Positions 18,629 to 27,087 are shown, counted from the first letter of the stretch. The stretch: 64,000 nt of DNA from Methylomonas albis (GCF_014850955.1 NZ_JACXSS010000001.1:5022001-5086000), one strand, 5' to 3'. Numbers and translations are program-made. Notes: generated by a model not told the origin, from the sequence alone.

Positions 18629-19372
18629 ATGAATATTTCGTTTGAAATCGTCCCTCGCAGCCTAGAAGCTTTCGACGAGCAATACAGCTTTGTCCAAACG
18701 CTGGACAACAGTATCAACATCATTAATGTCCCGGACATCCAGCGCTTCGATACCCGCAGCTGGGAATTGGCGACCCGCGTTGATCGAAGCAAATACCGGT
18801 TTATTCCACATTTTCGGGCGATAGATTTTAAAATCGAAAGCGGCGAACTCTACCGCATCATCGAAGAATATGCGCTGGACAGCGTCTTGTTGGTGTCCGG
18901 CGATCCGCCGGAAGGTCTGAAGCGCTCGTTTTACAATACCGATGTGGTGGATTTGATTCGGGCCGTGCGCCAGCGTTTTCCCAATTTACATATTTATGCC
19001 GGTTTCGACCCGCATCGCAGCGGTGTGCAGGATGAATGCGATTACATCCAGCGCAAGGTCGATGCCGGTGCCGGCGGCTTTTTCTCGCAGCCGTTCTATG
19101 ACAGCCGTATGATCGACATCTACGCCGAGCATATGCAAGACCTGGAAACCTATATCGGCATCAGCCCGATCACCAGCAAAGCCTCTATGAACTACTGGGA
19201 AGTGAAAAACAAGGTCAAGTTTCCGAAGAGTTTTCGGCCGGATTACGACTGGAACGTCGAATTTGCCAACAGCGTGATTGCCTTGGCAGCGGCGCATGGC
19301 TTGAACGTCTATTTCATGCCGATTCGGATTGATTTGGCCCGGTATTTTGCTGAGATTAAATTGGGCGGGTAA
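18629..19372 (+). CDS. Methylenetetrahydrofolate reductase-like protein
   Basis: A 247-residue protein opening MNISFEIVPRSLEAFDE and containing SVLLVSGDPPEG and AGAGGFFSQPFYD. These match the MetF TIM barrel (SxEFFPP-like start, L-x-GDPP, GADFxxTQxFFD), but with substitutions at several signature residues and about 50 residues shorter than MetF. It probably binds a folate and flavin. Methanotrophs use folate C1 chemistry, so a role in one-carbon metabolism is plausible but not shown. I start at ATG 18629 because the match begins there; upstream in-frame sequence looks non-coding. Confidence 0.7.
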   Translation: MNISFEIVPRSLEAFDEQYSFVQTLDNSINIINVPDIQRFDTRSWELATRVDRSKYRFIPHFRAIDFKIESGELYRIIEEYALDSVLLVSGDPPEGLKRSFYNTDVVDLIRAVRQRFPNLHIYAGFDPHRSGVQDECDYIQRKVDAGAGGFFSQPFYDSRMIDIYAEHMQDLETYIGISPITSKASMNYWEVKNKVKFPKSFRPDYDWNVEFANSVIALAAAHGLNVYFMPIRIDLARYFAEIKLGG

Positions 19373-19448
19373 TATGAGATTTGCTTGGGGAGCCGGAGGA
19401 ATCCGTCATCCCCGCGCAAGCTGGGATCCACTTTTTTGATTTTCCTGG

Positions 19449-19468
19449 GTTCCCGCGTTTGCGGGAAC
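19449..19468. repeat. Intergenic palindrome (GTTCCCGC-GTTT-GCGGGAAC)
   Basis: An 8-bp perfect stem and 4-base loop sits in 19380-19490, with a second related half (GTCATCCCCGCGCAAGC) 40 bp upstream. The pairing of ATCCCCGC- and GCGGGAACGAC-type segments is typical of the short dispersed intergenic repeats of proteobacteria. It lies between the convergent MTHFR-like and trpC genes and could act as a bidirectional transcript end. Confidence 0.5.
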
Positions 19469-19540
19469 GACGGGAGAAACGCCTGCCGTTCCGCGAGGAA
19501 ACTCCTCCTTAGACGCTCTGGGTAATATCTTGGTGTTGGC

Positions 19541-20338
19541 CTAAAAAAACAACTCACGCATTTTTTTGCCTGGCGATTCTGCACGCATAAACGCTTCGCC
19601 GACCAGGAAGGTGTAGATGCCGTTGTCCTGCATCAATTTCACATCGGCCGGGGTGTGAATGCCGCTTTCGGTGACGATTAATTTGTCGGCCGGGATGGTG
19701 TTTTTCAAATCCAGCGTGGTTTGCAAGGACACGTCGAAGGTACGCAGATTGCGGTTGTTGATGCCGATCATATTGGTGTTCAGCTGCAATGCCCGTTCCA
19801 ATTCCTCCGCGTCGTGCACTTCAGTCAACACATCCATGCCCAAACCGGTGGCGGTGTCAGCCAGTTCTTTCAACATCGCGTCGTCCAAAGCAGCGACGAT
19901 CAGCAGGATGCAGTCCGCGCCGAGTGCGCGCGATTCGTGGATTTGATACGGGTCGATCATGAAGTCCTTGCGAATCGCCGGCAACGGGCAGTTTTGCCGC
20001 ACCATTTGCAGATTGGCTTCCGAACCCTGGAAAAACTCTTTGTCGGTCAGCACCGACAAACAAGTCGCGCCGCTAAACGCATAATCGACGGCAATTTCCA
20101 CCGGCTTGAAGTTCTCGCGGATCACGCCCTGGCTGGGTGAGGCTTTCTTGATTTCGGCGATGATTGCCGGCTTTCTCTGATCGGCCTTGCTGCGCAATGC
20201 AGAATAAAAGCCGCGCGGGCCTTGCACGGTGCCGGCTAGTTCTTCCAGCAGCGACAGCGGCGTGTTGCTTTTGCGGCGGGCTACTTCTTCGGCTTTTTTG
20301 GCTAGGATGGTTTTTAGGATGTCTGGTGTATCTGTCAT
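19541..20338 (-). CDS. trpC: Indole-3-glycerol-phosphate synthase
   Basis: A 265-residue TIM-barrel enzyme that closes the indole ring in tryptophan synthesis. Signature segments in order: [21 protein letters not shown] (catalytic Lys), [29 protein letters not shown] (catalytic Lys), [31 protein letters not shown] (Asn), [11 protein letters not shown] and FLVGEAFM. All catalytic positions are present. It lies downstream of trpD on the same strand but is separated from it by about 2.6 kb of toxin-antitoxin and repeat DNA, so it is probably transcribed independently. Confidence 0.97.
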   Translation of the reverse strand: MTDTPDILKTILAKKAEEVARRKSNTPLSLLEELAGTVQGPRGFYSALRSKADQRKPAIIAEIKKASPSQGVIRENFKPVEIAVDYAFSGATCLSVLTDKEFFQGSEANLQMVRQNCPLPAIRKDFMIDPYQIHESRALGADCILLIVAALDDAMLKELADTATGLGMDVLTEVHDAEELERALQLNTNMIGINNRNLRTFDVSLQTTLDLKNTIPADKLIVTESGIHTPADVKLMQDNGIYTFLVGEAFMRAESPGKKMRELFF

Positions 20339-20352
20339 GTTTCTTGTTTAGT

Positions 20353-20668
20353 TTGTGTCGCTATCGCGACGGTTATTTTAACGTCGGGTTCACGAATCAC
20401 ATCCGTGTGTTTCGTCCTACGGATGCTTCGCATGCAAATCGGCTATCCTGCCGATTTGTCGGCCCGACAGCCGAGATACTTTCTTTTGTGTGGACAAAAG
20501 AAAGTATCCAAAGAAAAAGCCACCCCAATGCCGCTTTGATCCTGCGCGCCGAAGGGTTTGAACGGGGTTGCCTGGCTTCCTGCCCCTGCATGCAACGCGC
20601 CGCATCCCTGCGTCGCCCCTAACAGACTATTACGTCCAAACCCTCCAGTGTTAGCGGCATAGGGGAAG
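20353..20668 (+). repeat. Dispersed intergenic repeat, copy A
   Basis: This stretch shares its order of blocks with the inverted copy at 21972-22300: GTGTCGCTATCGCGACGG, then GGCCCGACAGCCG-GATACTTT, TATCCAAAGAAAA, CACCCC-ATGCCGC, GCGGGGTTGCC-like, ACGCGCCGCATCC, and GCGGCATAGGGGA. Open frames across it are shadows. The divergence between copies (indels and many substitutions) indicates an old family. Within the stretch, CTTTCTTTTG...CAAAAGAAAG forms a hairpin. Confidence 0.65.
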
Positions 20669-20707
20669 AAAACCATCCCGGAATTACAAATTATAAAATA
20701 GGCTGCG

Positions 20708-20739
20708 GTAGGTCCGATTACCGAAGCGTAATCGGACGC
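20708..20739. repeat. REP palindrome, left copy
   Basis: A 32-bp imperfect palindrome with GTCCGATTA and TAATCGGAC arms around CCGAAGCG. It occurs inverted, with one base difference, at 21059-21090. The two flank a REP-associated transposase remnant, the classical REP/TnpAREP arrangement. Confidence 0.8.
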
Positions 20740-20756
20740 ATGTTAATCATCCCCCG

Positions 20757-21013
20757 CTACCATTTTAAATCTCCGTCCCAATTTTCTAGATAATCGTCTT
20801 TTTCAACATATCGATGAAAACTCGAAAACGGCCAATCGGCAACTCGTGACACAAGCCCATGCTTAACCGGATTAACATGCACATAATCCACCCTCAGGGC
20901 TTCACGTAACAAATCTATTTCCCGACGCAGTAAATCGTGGTTTTTACGTTCCAGCAAATTTACCGTAAAAACCACGTACCACCCGGACCAAATGCGCGTC
21001 GGTAATTAGGCAT
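20757..21013 (-). pseudogene. REP-associated tyrosine transposase (TnpAREP/RAYT), internally deleted
   Basis: From ATG 21013 the sequence opens PNYRRAFGPGGTWF, the conserved start of TnpAREP. A one-base shift near 20970 moves the frame to FTVNLLERKNHDLLRREIDLLREALR, which joins directly to VDYVHVNPVKHGLVSRVADWPFSSFHR, the C-terminal part. The intervening 70-80 residues, including the HUH histidines, are missing; the catalytic Tyr region (VDYVHVNPVK) remains. The enzyme is therefore dead. It is flanked by two inverted REP palindromes that such enzymes mobilise. Confidence 0.85.
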
Positions 21014-21058
21014 TGTTTATTGCCGTTTTTGAAATTAGCCTTGGTTAAGTTTAAACAT

Positions 21059-21090
21059 GCGTCCGATTACGCTTCGCTAATCGGACCTAC
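21059..21090. repeat. REP palindrome, right copy
   Basis: The inverse of the repeat at 20708-20739 with a single base difference. Its outer arm overlaps the end of the neighbouring minus-strand gene and supplies that protein's last residues and stop codon (ends at 21067). Confidence 0.8.
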
Positions 21091-21609
21091 GCCAGCTAGA
21101 TTTACCTTGCGTTGACTACTGATACGCCATATCGAAGAGCCTAGCAGTACAGATGTATATAAGGCTAGAGATGAAGGGAGAGGTAAAACAATTTCATCAA
21201 GATACTGCTTACGGTAGCCAACTTGGAAACTCTGCTCTTGCGTAGAATTACCCAAAAAAACCCACTGACCTGTTGGGCCGACATCTGGATCAAAGGTTCC
21301 TTGAAACTCATAGTTATAGAAGTTGAGGTTAACAACCTCGATATGATAACTTTCTTCCAATGCAATAAAGAAAAAGGCGTCATCATACTCAACATTTACA
21401 TAACTCTTAGATTCTATAAGTGACGCGCCACTATAAATAGTCGCTTGCTGTCCAGGCCAACCGCCGCCCGAATTAAGCTCGGGTGGGTAAAAGTAATCAG
21501 GGACTAGGAAGGATTTGGATTCTTCTAAGATACCTTTTACTAGGCTCGCATGACTTGGAAATGTAATAACGCCCAAGAAAAAAAATAAAAACGTAATGAT
21601 TTTTTTCAT
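21067..21609 (-). CDS. Secreted protein with PEP-CTERM-like C-terminus
   Basis: A 180-residue protein starting at ATG 21609, with GGAGAAAAAG upstream. It has a signal peptide (MKKIITFLFFFLGVITFPSHA), a middle part rich in Tyr/Phe and acidic residues without a recognised domain, and a C-terminal sorting-type segment: LPLPSSLALYTSVLLGSSIWR (VPLP-like motif, hydrophobic helix, Arg). This is the variant PEP-CTERM layout recognised by exosortase, as in the protein at 24347. The last 10 residues are encoded by a REP element. The frame upstream of 21609 belongs to a transposase remnant. Confidence 0.65.
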   Translation of the reverse strand: MKKIITFLFFFLGVITFPSHASLVKGILEESKSFLVPDYFYPPELNSGGGWPGQQATIYSGASLIESKSYVNVEYDDAFFFIALEESYHIEVVNLNFYNYEFQGTFDPDVGPTGQWVFLGNSTQEQSFQVGYRKQYLDEIVLPLPSSLALYTSVLLGSSIWRISSQRKVNLAGVGPISEA

Positions 21610-21641
21610 AATCTTTTTCTCCGTGAAACTAGATAGTGTCG

Positions 21642-21900
21642 TCATAAGATAGCCGCCCAAAGTGCAATACAGCGGATGTGTAGCGCAGCCAGGAACGAGA
21701 CTGCGTTTTTCGTGTAGCGGGTAGCAATAGCTCGCCATCGCTTCAAATGCAAAAAGCATTTTCCACAAGTTGGCGAAGGCGATAAATTGCCTTGTCATAC
21801 GCTCGTTGTTCAACCCGATTTTTCTTGGGCGGAATAACGACTTCCATTTGTTTTGACAGGGCTTTAGTCGCGAACGATGCGCATCCGAACGTCGGCAACA
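21642..21900 (-). pseudogene. IS5-type transposase C-terminal remnant
   Basis: Read in the correct frame, the end of this region gives LKRWRAIATRYTKNAVSFLAALHI and a stop at 21642. This is the ERxFxxLKxxRxIATRYxK...FLxxxxL signature at the end of IS5/IS427-group DDE transposases. Upstream fragments (RSRLKPCQNKW, NNERM) continue it in other frames, so it has frameshifts and lacks most of its catalytic part. It ends 33 bp before the start of the PEP-CTERM-like gene. Confidence 0.65.
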
Positions 21901-21971
21901 TCCTACAGCAGAACACTTACCCAAGCTTACCAAATTATCTGCCGCCTTTAGTTTTCAAGGTGCGCGGTTAG

Positions 21972-22300
21972 TCCCCTATGCCGCGCCGAGCACCGGAGAG
22001 TTTGGGCGGATAAGCCCGACGGGGGACGCATGGATGCGGCGCGTAGCATGCAGGCGCGGGGAAGCCCCTTCAGGCAACCCCGCTCAAACTCTCTGGAGCG
22101 CAGGAAACACGCGGCATCGGGGTGTCTTTTCTTTTGAATACTTTTCTTTGGACAAACACAAATTCGCCTGGAGCGAATTTGAACAGCCGATAGGCTGGCC
22201 CGAAAGGCGAAAACCAAGGATGGTTTTCGTAGAAAAAGTATCCCGGCTGTCGGGCCGAGACCCGACTACAAAATAAACCCGTCGCGATAGCGACACACAA
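21972..22300 (-). repeat. Dispersed intergenic repeat, copy B (inverted relative to copy A)
   Basis: The reverse complement carries the same blocks in the same order as 20353-20668, from GTGTCGCTATCGCGACGG to CGCGGCATAGGGGA, with an extra 80-bp insertion containing two short hairpins (CGAAAACCATCC...GGTTTTCG; AAATTCGCTCCAGGCGAATTT). Together, A and B bracket 1.3 kb containing the TnpAREP remnant, a PEP-CTERM-like gene and a transposase remnant. Confidence 0.65.
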
Positions 22301-22306
22301 TTAATC

Positions 22307-22612
22307 TCAAGCCGCTATTGTCTGCACCGTCAGCTTAACCCCAAGCGCCTTGCAAACTTTGGCAATGGTCTCGAAACGCGGTTGGGCGTCGGCGCGTAAA
22401 GCTTTATACAAGGCTTCGCGGCTGATGCCCGCGGCAGCGGCAATTTCGGTCATGCCTCGCGCCCTGGCAATACTGCCGAGTGCATTGGCCAAGGCCGCCG
22501 GATCATCTTCTTCCAGAACAACGGTTAGGTATTCGGCAATGGCTTGATCGCTATCCAGATGTTCGGTAATGTCGAATACGGGCAAATCGGCAATTTTGAT
22601 TTTTTCGTTCAT
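22307..22612 (-). CDS. HigA-type antitoxin (addiction-module antidote)
   Basis: A 101-residue protein. The C-terminal half is an HTH of the Xre/HigA2 type (ARARGMTEIAAAAGISREALYKALRADAQPRFETIAKVCKALGVKL), and the N-terminal half (DITEHLDSDQAIAEYLTVVLEEDD) is the YxxxxLEExD motif typical of the putative addiction-module antidote family. It follows the toxin gene by three bases. It should bind both the toxin and the operon promoter. Confidence 0.88.
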   Translation of the reverse strand: MNEKIKIADLPVFDITEHLDSDQAIAEYLTVVLEEDDPAALANALGSIARARGMTEIAAAAGISREALYKALRADAQPRFETIAKVCKALGVKLTVQTIAA

Positions 22613-22615
22613 GAT

Positions 22616-22912
22616 TCAGTCCTCCAACAACGCGGCTAGGCGCTGAGCTTTGGCAATATCGGCGGTCTGGCTTGATTTATCGCCGCCACCCAGCATCACA
22701 ATCAACACCTCGCCTCGCTGCACATAGTACATCCGCCAGCCGGGACCGAAATGTTCACGCATTTCAAAAACACCCTCGCCTACCGATTTAACGTCACCGA
22801 GTTTGCCTTGTTGGGCTTTTTCCAGTCGGCGTGCCAAACGGCGGTGGGTTAATCCATCTTTCAAGCCAAACAGCCATTCGCTGAATGCGGGGAGTTGTTT
22901 GATTGTGTACAT
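22616..22912 (-). CDS. HigB/RelE-like toxin (Gp49-like addiction-module killer protein)
   Basis: A 98-residue small basic protein: FSEWLFGLKDGLTHRRLARRLEKAQQGKLGDVKSV, then FEMREHFGPGWRMYYVQRGEVLIVMLGGGDKSSQTADIAKA. The G-E-G-V-x-E-x-R and R-x-Y-Y...LL-x-GGDKSSQ boxes define the HigB-2/killer-protein RelE family of ribosome-dependent mRNA endonucleases. Toxin-first order is normal for higBA. It is inserted between trpC and trpD. Confidence 0.9.
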   Translation of the reverse strand: MYTIKQLPAFSEWLFGLKDGLTHRRLARRLEKAQQGKLGDVKSVGEGVFEMREHFGPGWRMYYVQRGEVLIVMLGGGDKSSQTADIAKAQRLAALLED

Positions 22913-22951
22913 GCAGAAACTGTAATCGAACGATTACATCACGTCAATACT

Positions 22952-23968
22952 TTAACCGGCTTTTGAATACGCCACCAACGCCTCAAACTTCCCCAACGCA
23001 CTCCCATCCGCCAACACCTGATGCGCGCGGCGAATCCCAGCATCCAGCGAGTCGGTCAAATCGGCGGCATAAATTGCCGCGCCGGCGTTCAAGGCAACGA
23101 TGTCGCGAGCCGGGCCAGCTTGGTTGTTCAATACCGAGCGAATGATAGCCAGACTGTCGGCAGCACAGGTAATCGATAGCGTTTCGAGGCTGGCGCGAGA
23201 CAAGCCAAATCCCTCGGGCGTGATGGTGTAGCAATGGATGATGCCGTCGATCAACTCGGCAACGTCGGTGGGCGCAGCGATGCTTATTTCATCCAGGCCG
23301 TCGCGCGCATGCACCACCAGCACATGCTTGCTGCCCAGTTTTTTCAAGACTTCCGCGACCGGCACCAGCCATTGTTTATCGAACACGCCGATCAATTGAT
23401 GCGGCGCATTGGCTGGGTTGGAGAGCGGGCCGATCAGGTTGAACAGGGTGCGCACACCCATTTCCTTGCGCGGACCAACGGTGTGGCGCACTGCGCTGTG
23501 ATGTTTGGCGGCGAACAAAAAGCCGACGCCGATGTCGTTGACGCATTGCGCCACCTGTTCGGCGGGCATATCCAGATTGATGCCGGCGGCTTCCAATACA
23601 TCGGCGCTGCCGCAGCTGCTGGATACCGAGCGATTGCCATGTTTGGCCACCTTGCCGCCCGCCGCTGCCACCACGAAAGCGGCGGTGGTGGAAATATTGA
23701 AGGTATTGGCTCCGTCGCCGCCGGTTCCGCAGGTGTCGATGACATGTTCGCCGTGCACCGGGACCGGTCGCACCAGCTCACGTAACACACTGACCGCCGC
23801 GGCGATTTCTTCAATGGTTTCACCCTTGCAGCGCAAGGCGATCAAAAAGCCGGCGATTTGCGCGTCGGTTAATTCGCCTTGCATCATTGTACGCATCACA
23901 TCGCGCATTTCCTCGGTGCTGAGGTCTTGTTTATCCAGAAGTTTTTGCAGCGTGGCTTGGATTTGCAT
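22952..23968 (-). CDS. trpD: Anthranilate phosphoribosyltransferase
   Basis: A 338-residue enzyme transferring phosphoribose to anthranilate. Visible boxes: TAAFLIALRxKGET-type helix ([14 protein letters not shown]), the PRPP-binding glycine loop [68 protein letters not shown], and [12 protein letters not shown]. All catalytic residues are intact. I start at ATG 23968 because it fits the family N-terminus; a TTG nine codons upstream is possible. It lies 39 bp after the HigB start and about 3.6 kb from trpG. Confidence 0.97.
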   Translation of the reverse strand: MQIQATLQKLLDKQDLSTEEMRDVMRTMMQGELTDAQIAGFLIALRCKGETIEEIAAAVSVLRELVRPVPVHGEHVIDTCGTGGDGANTFNISTTAAFVVAAAGGKVAKHGNRSVSSSCGSADVLEAAGINLDMPAEQVAQCVNDIGVGFLFAAKHHSAVRHTVGPRKEMGVRTLFNLIGPLSNPANAPHQLIGVFDKQWLVPVAEVLKKLGSKHVLVVHARDGLDEISIAAPTDVAELIDGIIHCYTITPEGFGLSRASLETLSITCAADSLAIIRSVLNNQAGPARDIVALNAGAAIYAADLTDSLDAGIRRAHQVLADGSALGKFEALVAYSKAG

Positions 23969-24346
23969 GGAGTGGGTAGCCGGTGTTTTGGTCAAGGCAG
24001 GGATGATAGCAAACGACAGCTCATATCGAAAACCTTGCGGGCTGGCAATCCCTCGCGACTGAGGGCGCTTGCCTATACGTTCTCGAGAATGGGTAGATAA
24101 AGAAAGGCGATTTTATTGCAAGCCAGCTTATAAATTTCAAGTTTTATTGACGTAGCGCATTGATTAAGCCGTTTTATTTTTATGGTAATTGACGGGGATT
24201 GGCTTAGCTGTTAAATGATGACCAAGACTAGCATTTTAAATAAGCGGCTTATCGCTAAGAGTTAGTCTTGACTAGCATGGCGACGGCTTTTGGCCGTTTG
24301 GTCATGTGATGAAAATTTGTTCTCGTTAATCAATGGAGAAATTACC
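23969..24346. promoter_or_regulatory. Divergent region between trpD and the PEP-CTERM gene
   Basis: 378 bp without a convincing gene. GACTAGCAT occurs twice in direct orientation (about 24226 and 24269), the copies being 43 bp apart on either side of TAAGCGGCTTAT, an imperfect dyad. These could be regulator sites for the secreted protein. I see no sigma-54 box with correct spacing. Confidence 0.4.
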
Positions 24347-25192
24347 ATGAAACACCTTGCCAAGCCGATTCGGCGACCTTACTTTAAGACTTATCTGTTT
24401 AGTATCCTGGTGCTACCGCTTTGCCTTGCTCAATCCACCGAGGCGGCCACGGTTTCCGCGAGCGCGGCCATCGATTGGAGTACCTTTAAAATTACCGCCA
24501 TCGATATTGGCAATGGCCTGCCAACCTTGACCTGGAGTAATCAGTACGACAATAGCCAAGTGAATTATGGTTACTACTATAACGCCAATGACAGCGCGGC
24601 AAATTGGAGTTCAGGGACTTCGACTACAGAAGGACTATCCACATCGACCTATAGCAGATCTGCTTCCAGCGCCACATCGATTAACGAAATCAATGCCAAT
24701 GCCTCTCTAAACGGCACTTTTCCGTATCAAAGCTTATCAGCCAGCAGCAGTAGCCAGCGATCCGGCAGTTTTACTGTGCAAGGCAGCGGACTGTTAATTT
24801 TCGAAGCGAATTACAGTTTGATGGGGGACCTGGGCGCCTCAAGTAATGCCTCCGCAAGCTCCAACGCAAGCTTCAATTTGAGTTACTACAACGGTGGAAA
24901 CTCCGGGTCAGTCAACCAAAATGTCAGTCGCTATCTATCGACCGGCTCCGCGCCAGTGACGGAAAACGATATATTGTCTGTTGCTTTGGTCTTTAAAGAC
25001 GGCTGGAGCGGAAGTTTTTCCGCGAATACCAGTGCATCGGTTTACGGGTACGACTACGGAACCGGAGGCGGCGGAAGTGTACCGTTACCGGGTGCTTTCT
25101 GGCTATTTGGTAGTGTCTTGGCCGGAGCCGCCTCGTTGCGGTCGGCTAAAACAATTCGCGGAATGTGGCCATTTGCAGAAGTCGCAAGCTAA
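24347..25192 (+). CDS. PEP-CTERM (VPLP-type) sorting-domain surface protein
   Basis: A 281-residue exported protein. A long basic signal peptide (to about residue 35, ...STEAATV) precedes a Ser/Asn/Ala/Tyr-rich body with repeated SSNASASSNAS-like segments, probably beta-rich and exposed. The C-terminus is a textbook sorting signal: GGGSVPLPGAFWLFGSVLAGAA then basic residues. An exosortase/XrtA-type enzyme would process it during export to the surface or exopolysaccharide; none is encoded in this window. GGAGAA precedes the ATG by five bases. A strong terminator follows. Confidence 0.85.
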   Translation: MKHLAKPIRRPYFKTYLFSILVLPLCLAQSTEAATVSASAAIDWSTFKITAIDIGNGLPTLTWSNQYDNSQVNYGYYYNANDSAANWSSGTSTTEGLSTSTYSRSASSATSINEINANASLNGTFPYQSLSASSSSQRSGSFTVQGSGLLIFEANYSLMGDLGASSNASASSNASFNLSYYNGGNSGSVNQNVSRYLSTGSAPVTENDILSVALVFKDGWSGSFSANTSASVYGYDYGTGGGGSVPLPGAFWLFGSVLAGAASLRSAKTIRGMWPFAEVAS

Positions 25193-25205
25193 ACAAGATG
25201 TTGAA

Positions 25206-25231
25206 GGGGTGGCGCCAGCTACCCCATTTTT
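25206..25231 (+). terminator. Rho-independent terminator after PEP-CTERM gene
   Basis: GGGGTGGC / GCTACCCC stem (one G-U pair) with a 4-base loop is followed by ATTTTTG, 13 bp past the stop codon and before the convergent flavoprotein gene. Confidence 0.75.
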
Positions 25232-25258
25232 GCATCCGACTATGGAGTGGGGTGTTCT

Positions 25259-26503
25259 TTAAAACTTCTCACGGAGGTTTAGCCAGTCACACACGCCCAG
25301 ACCGGCACTGCGGCCGGTAGCGAAGCAAGCCGAGAGCAAATACCCCCCAGTCGGTGCCTCCCAATCCATCATCTCGCCGGCGACAAAAATGCCGGGTAAC
25401 GCGGTAAGCATAAGATTTTGATCAAGGCTGTTAAAACTCACACCGCCGGCGCTGCTGATCGCCTCCGCGATGGGCCGGGTGGCATGGACAGTGATGGGCA
25501 AGGCTTTGATAGTCTTCGCCAGAATGGCGGCATCAGCAAATTGTGCCTGACTGAGCGCCTCATGCAGTAAGGCCGCCTTGACGCCGGAAATGCCAACCCG
25601 ACTCTGTAAATGGCTGGATAAGGACCGGGAACCCCGAGGGCGGCTGATTTCGGCCAGCACCCGTTCTTCATCGCGTCCGGGCAGTAGGTCAACCGTGAAG
25701 GTAGCATTGCCGTGAACATGCAGATATTCGCGCAGCCGCCGCGAAAACGCGTAAATCAGGCTGCCTTCCACGCCGTGCCCGCTAATCACCATTTCGCCTA
25801 GTCTGCGTTCGGTGTAGCCCTGCGTGTCGGTAAAGGTCAGCGCTACCGATTTGAGCGGCGCGCCGGCAAACTTCTCGCGCAGATGCGCACTCCACGCCAC
25901 TTCAAATCCGCAATTAGCGCTTTGCAAGGGTGCAATTTCCACGCCGTGCGCCTGCAACCAAGTCACCCAAGCGCCATCCGACCCCAGTTGGGGCCAGCTG
26001 GCACCGCCCAGGGCCAACACGGTTGCCTGTGGCTTGACCGAAATTTCGCCTTCCGGATTGCTCAGACGCAACGCTCCATCGTCATCCCAACCCAGCCAGC
26101 GGTGGCGCATATGAAAGTGCACACCATTCGAACGCAAGCGATGCAACCAGGCGCGTAGCAGCGGTGCGGCCTTCATCTCCGTTGGAAACACGCGGCCGGA
26201 TGTGCCGACAAAGGTTTCTATGCCCAAGCCTTGCACCCAGGCTCTGAGGGCCTCAGGAGAAAAGGCGTTTAGCATCGGTTCCAGTGTGGCACGCTGTGTG
26301 CCGTAGCGAGACAAAAACGGCTCGAATGGTTCCGAATGGGTGATGTTCAACCCACCCTTGCCGGCCATCAAAAATTTGCGTCCAGCGGAGGGCATCGCGT
26401 CATACACAGCGACGCTCAAGCCGGCCTGGCTTAGCACTTCGGCGGCCATCAAGCCGGCCGGGCCGGCGCCGATGATAATTGCTGAATAGCTAATGGCGGT
26501 CAC
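25259..26503 (-). CDS. HI0933/YhiN-family FAD-dependent oxidoreductase (TIGR03862-like)
   Basis: A 414-residue flavoprotein. The Rossmann FAD motif is IIGAGPAGLMAAEVLSQ at residues 10-26. It is followed by AGRKFLMAGKGGLNITHSEP, ALGGASWPQLGSDGAW and ISSAGGVSF, and the C-terminal FAD site GIFVAGEMMDWEAPTGGYLL. These define the HI0933-like family, and the KGGLNITHSEP variant fits the TIGR03862 branch. The reaction is not established for this family. It lies in the segment separating trpG from trpD, 8 bp after the YoeB-like gene. Confidence 0.88.
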   Translation of the reverse strand: MTAISYSAIIIGAGPAGLMAAEVLSQAGLSVAVYDAMPSAGRKFLMAGKGGLNITHSEPFEPFLSRYGTQRATLEPMLNAFSPEALRAWVQGLGIETFVGTSGRVFPTEMKAAPLLRAWLHRLRSNGVHFHMRHRWLGWDDDGALRLSNPEGEISVKPQATVLALGGASWPQLGSDGAWVTWLQAHGVEIAPLQSANCGFEVAWSAHLREKFAGAPLKSVALTFTDTQGYTERRLGEMVISGHGVEGSLIYAFSRRLREYLHVHGNATFTVDLLPGRDEERVLAEISRPRGSRSLSSHLQSRVGISGVKAALLHEALSQAQFADAAILAKTIKALPITVHATRPIAEAISSAGGVSFNSLDQNLMLTALPGIFVAGEMMDWEAPTGGYLLSACFATGRSAGLGVCDWLNLREKF

Positions 26504-26510
26504 CTTGGAA

Positions 26511-26768
26511 TCAACGGTAATGATATTTGCACGCGACGATTAGGCACTCACCATTTTGTACCCGGTAAACCAAACGATGTTCCTGATCGATTCGCCTAGA
26601 CCAAAATCCTTGCAGCTGATGCTTCAAAGGCTCAGGTTTACCCAATCCACTATGAGGATTGCGGGCGATGTCGTTAATCAGCGAAACGATACGCTGGTAG
26701 ATTTTTCTGTCGGTTTGCGCCCATTCATTGAAGTCTTGAAATGCACTTCGCTCGAAAGCGATTTTCAT
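26511..26768 (-). CDS. YoeB-family mRNA endonuclease toxin
   Basis: 85 residues, the standard YoeB length. Key boxes: FNEWAQTDRKIYQRIVSLINDI, NPHSGLGKPEPLKHQLQGFWSRRIDQEHRLVYRV and the C-terminal ACKYHY. The catalytic Glu/Arg/His/Tyr set of YoeB (GKPEPLK, RRI...HRLVY, YHY) is present. It cleaves mRNA on the ribosome when freed from its antitoxin. It overlaps the antitoxin gene by 4 bp. Confidence 0.93.
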   Translation of the reverse strand: MKIAFERSAFQDFNEWAQTDRKIYQRIVSLINDIARNPHSGLGKPEPLKHQLQGFWSRRIDQEHRLVYRVQNGECLIVACKYHYR

Positions 26769-27001
26769 AGCTCGGATAGGTCAATACGAACGATATTTTG
26801 TTTTTGCTCGATATTGTTAATGGCTGTTAGCAAGCGTTCGCTGTTAACCGGATTTTTCAGCAAATATGTAGTTTCGTCTTCTTCGGCCTCCAAGCTATCG
26901 CAAATGGCGATTTCCACTACTTTATCGTGGAACAAGGCTTTAACAGATTGCAGAAAATCGTCGTTAAGCTCGCTGGCTTTGAGTTTGTAAGTTGTGTACA
27001 C
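26765..27001 (-). CDS. Antitoxin partner of YoeB
   Basis: A 78-residue acidic protein (MYTTYKLKASELNDDFLQSVKALFHDKVVEIAI ... YLLKNPVNSERLLTAINNIEQ). The NPVNxExLxxAIxxIE C-terminus is the toxin-binding tail seen in YefM/Axe-like antitoxins, while the N-terminal half departs from the usual Phd fold sequence. Position (upstream, 4-bp overlap) makes the assignment firm. Expected to autorepress the operon with the toxin. Confidence 0.85.
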   Translation of the reverse strand: MYTTYKLKASELNDDFLQSVKALFHDKVVEIAICDSLEAEEDETTYLLKNPVNSERLLTAINNIEQKQNIVRIDLSEL

Positions 27002-27087
27002 GTTAATGCGCTCCCGAAATTTTGAGTTGGCGGTAACAAAGTCAGCATTAGTAACAGGAATTGCCGTTACTCCCTAATTCAAGTGGC

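Noticed and set aside
20397-20676. Overlapping short frames in the repeat copies A and B
   Set aside because: They recur only because the non-coding repeat recurs; no start sites and no conserved reading frame between copies.
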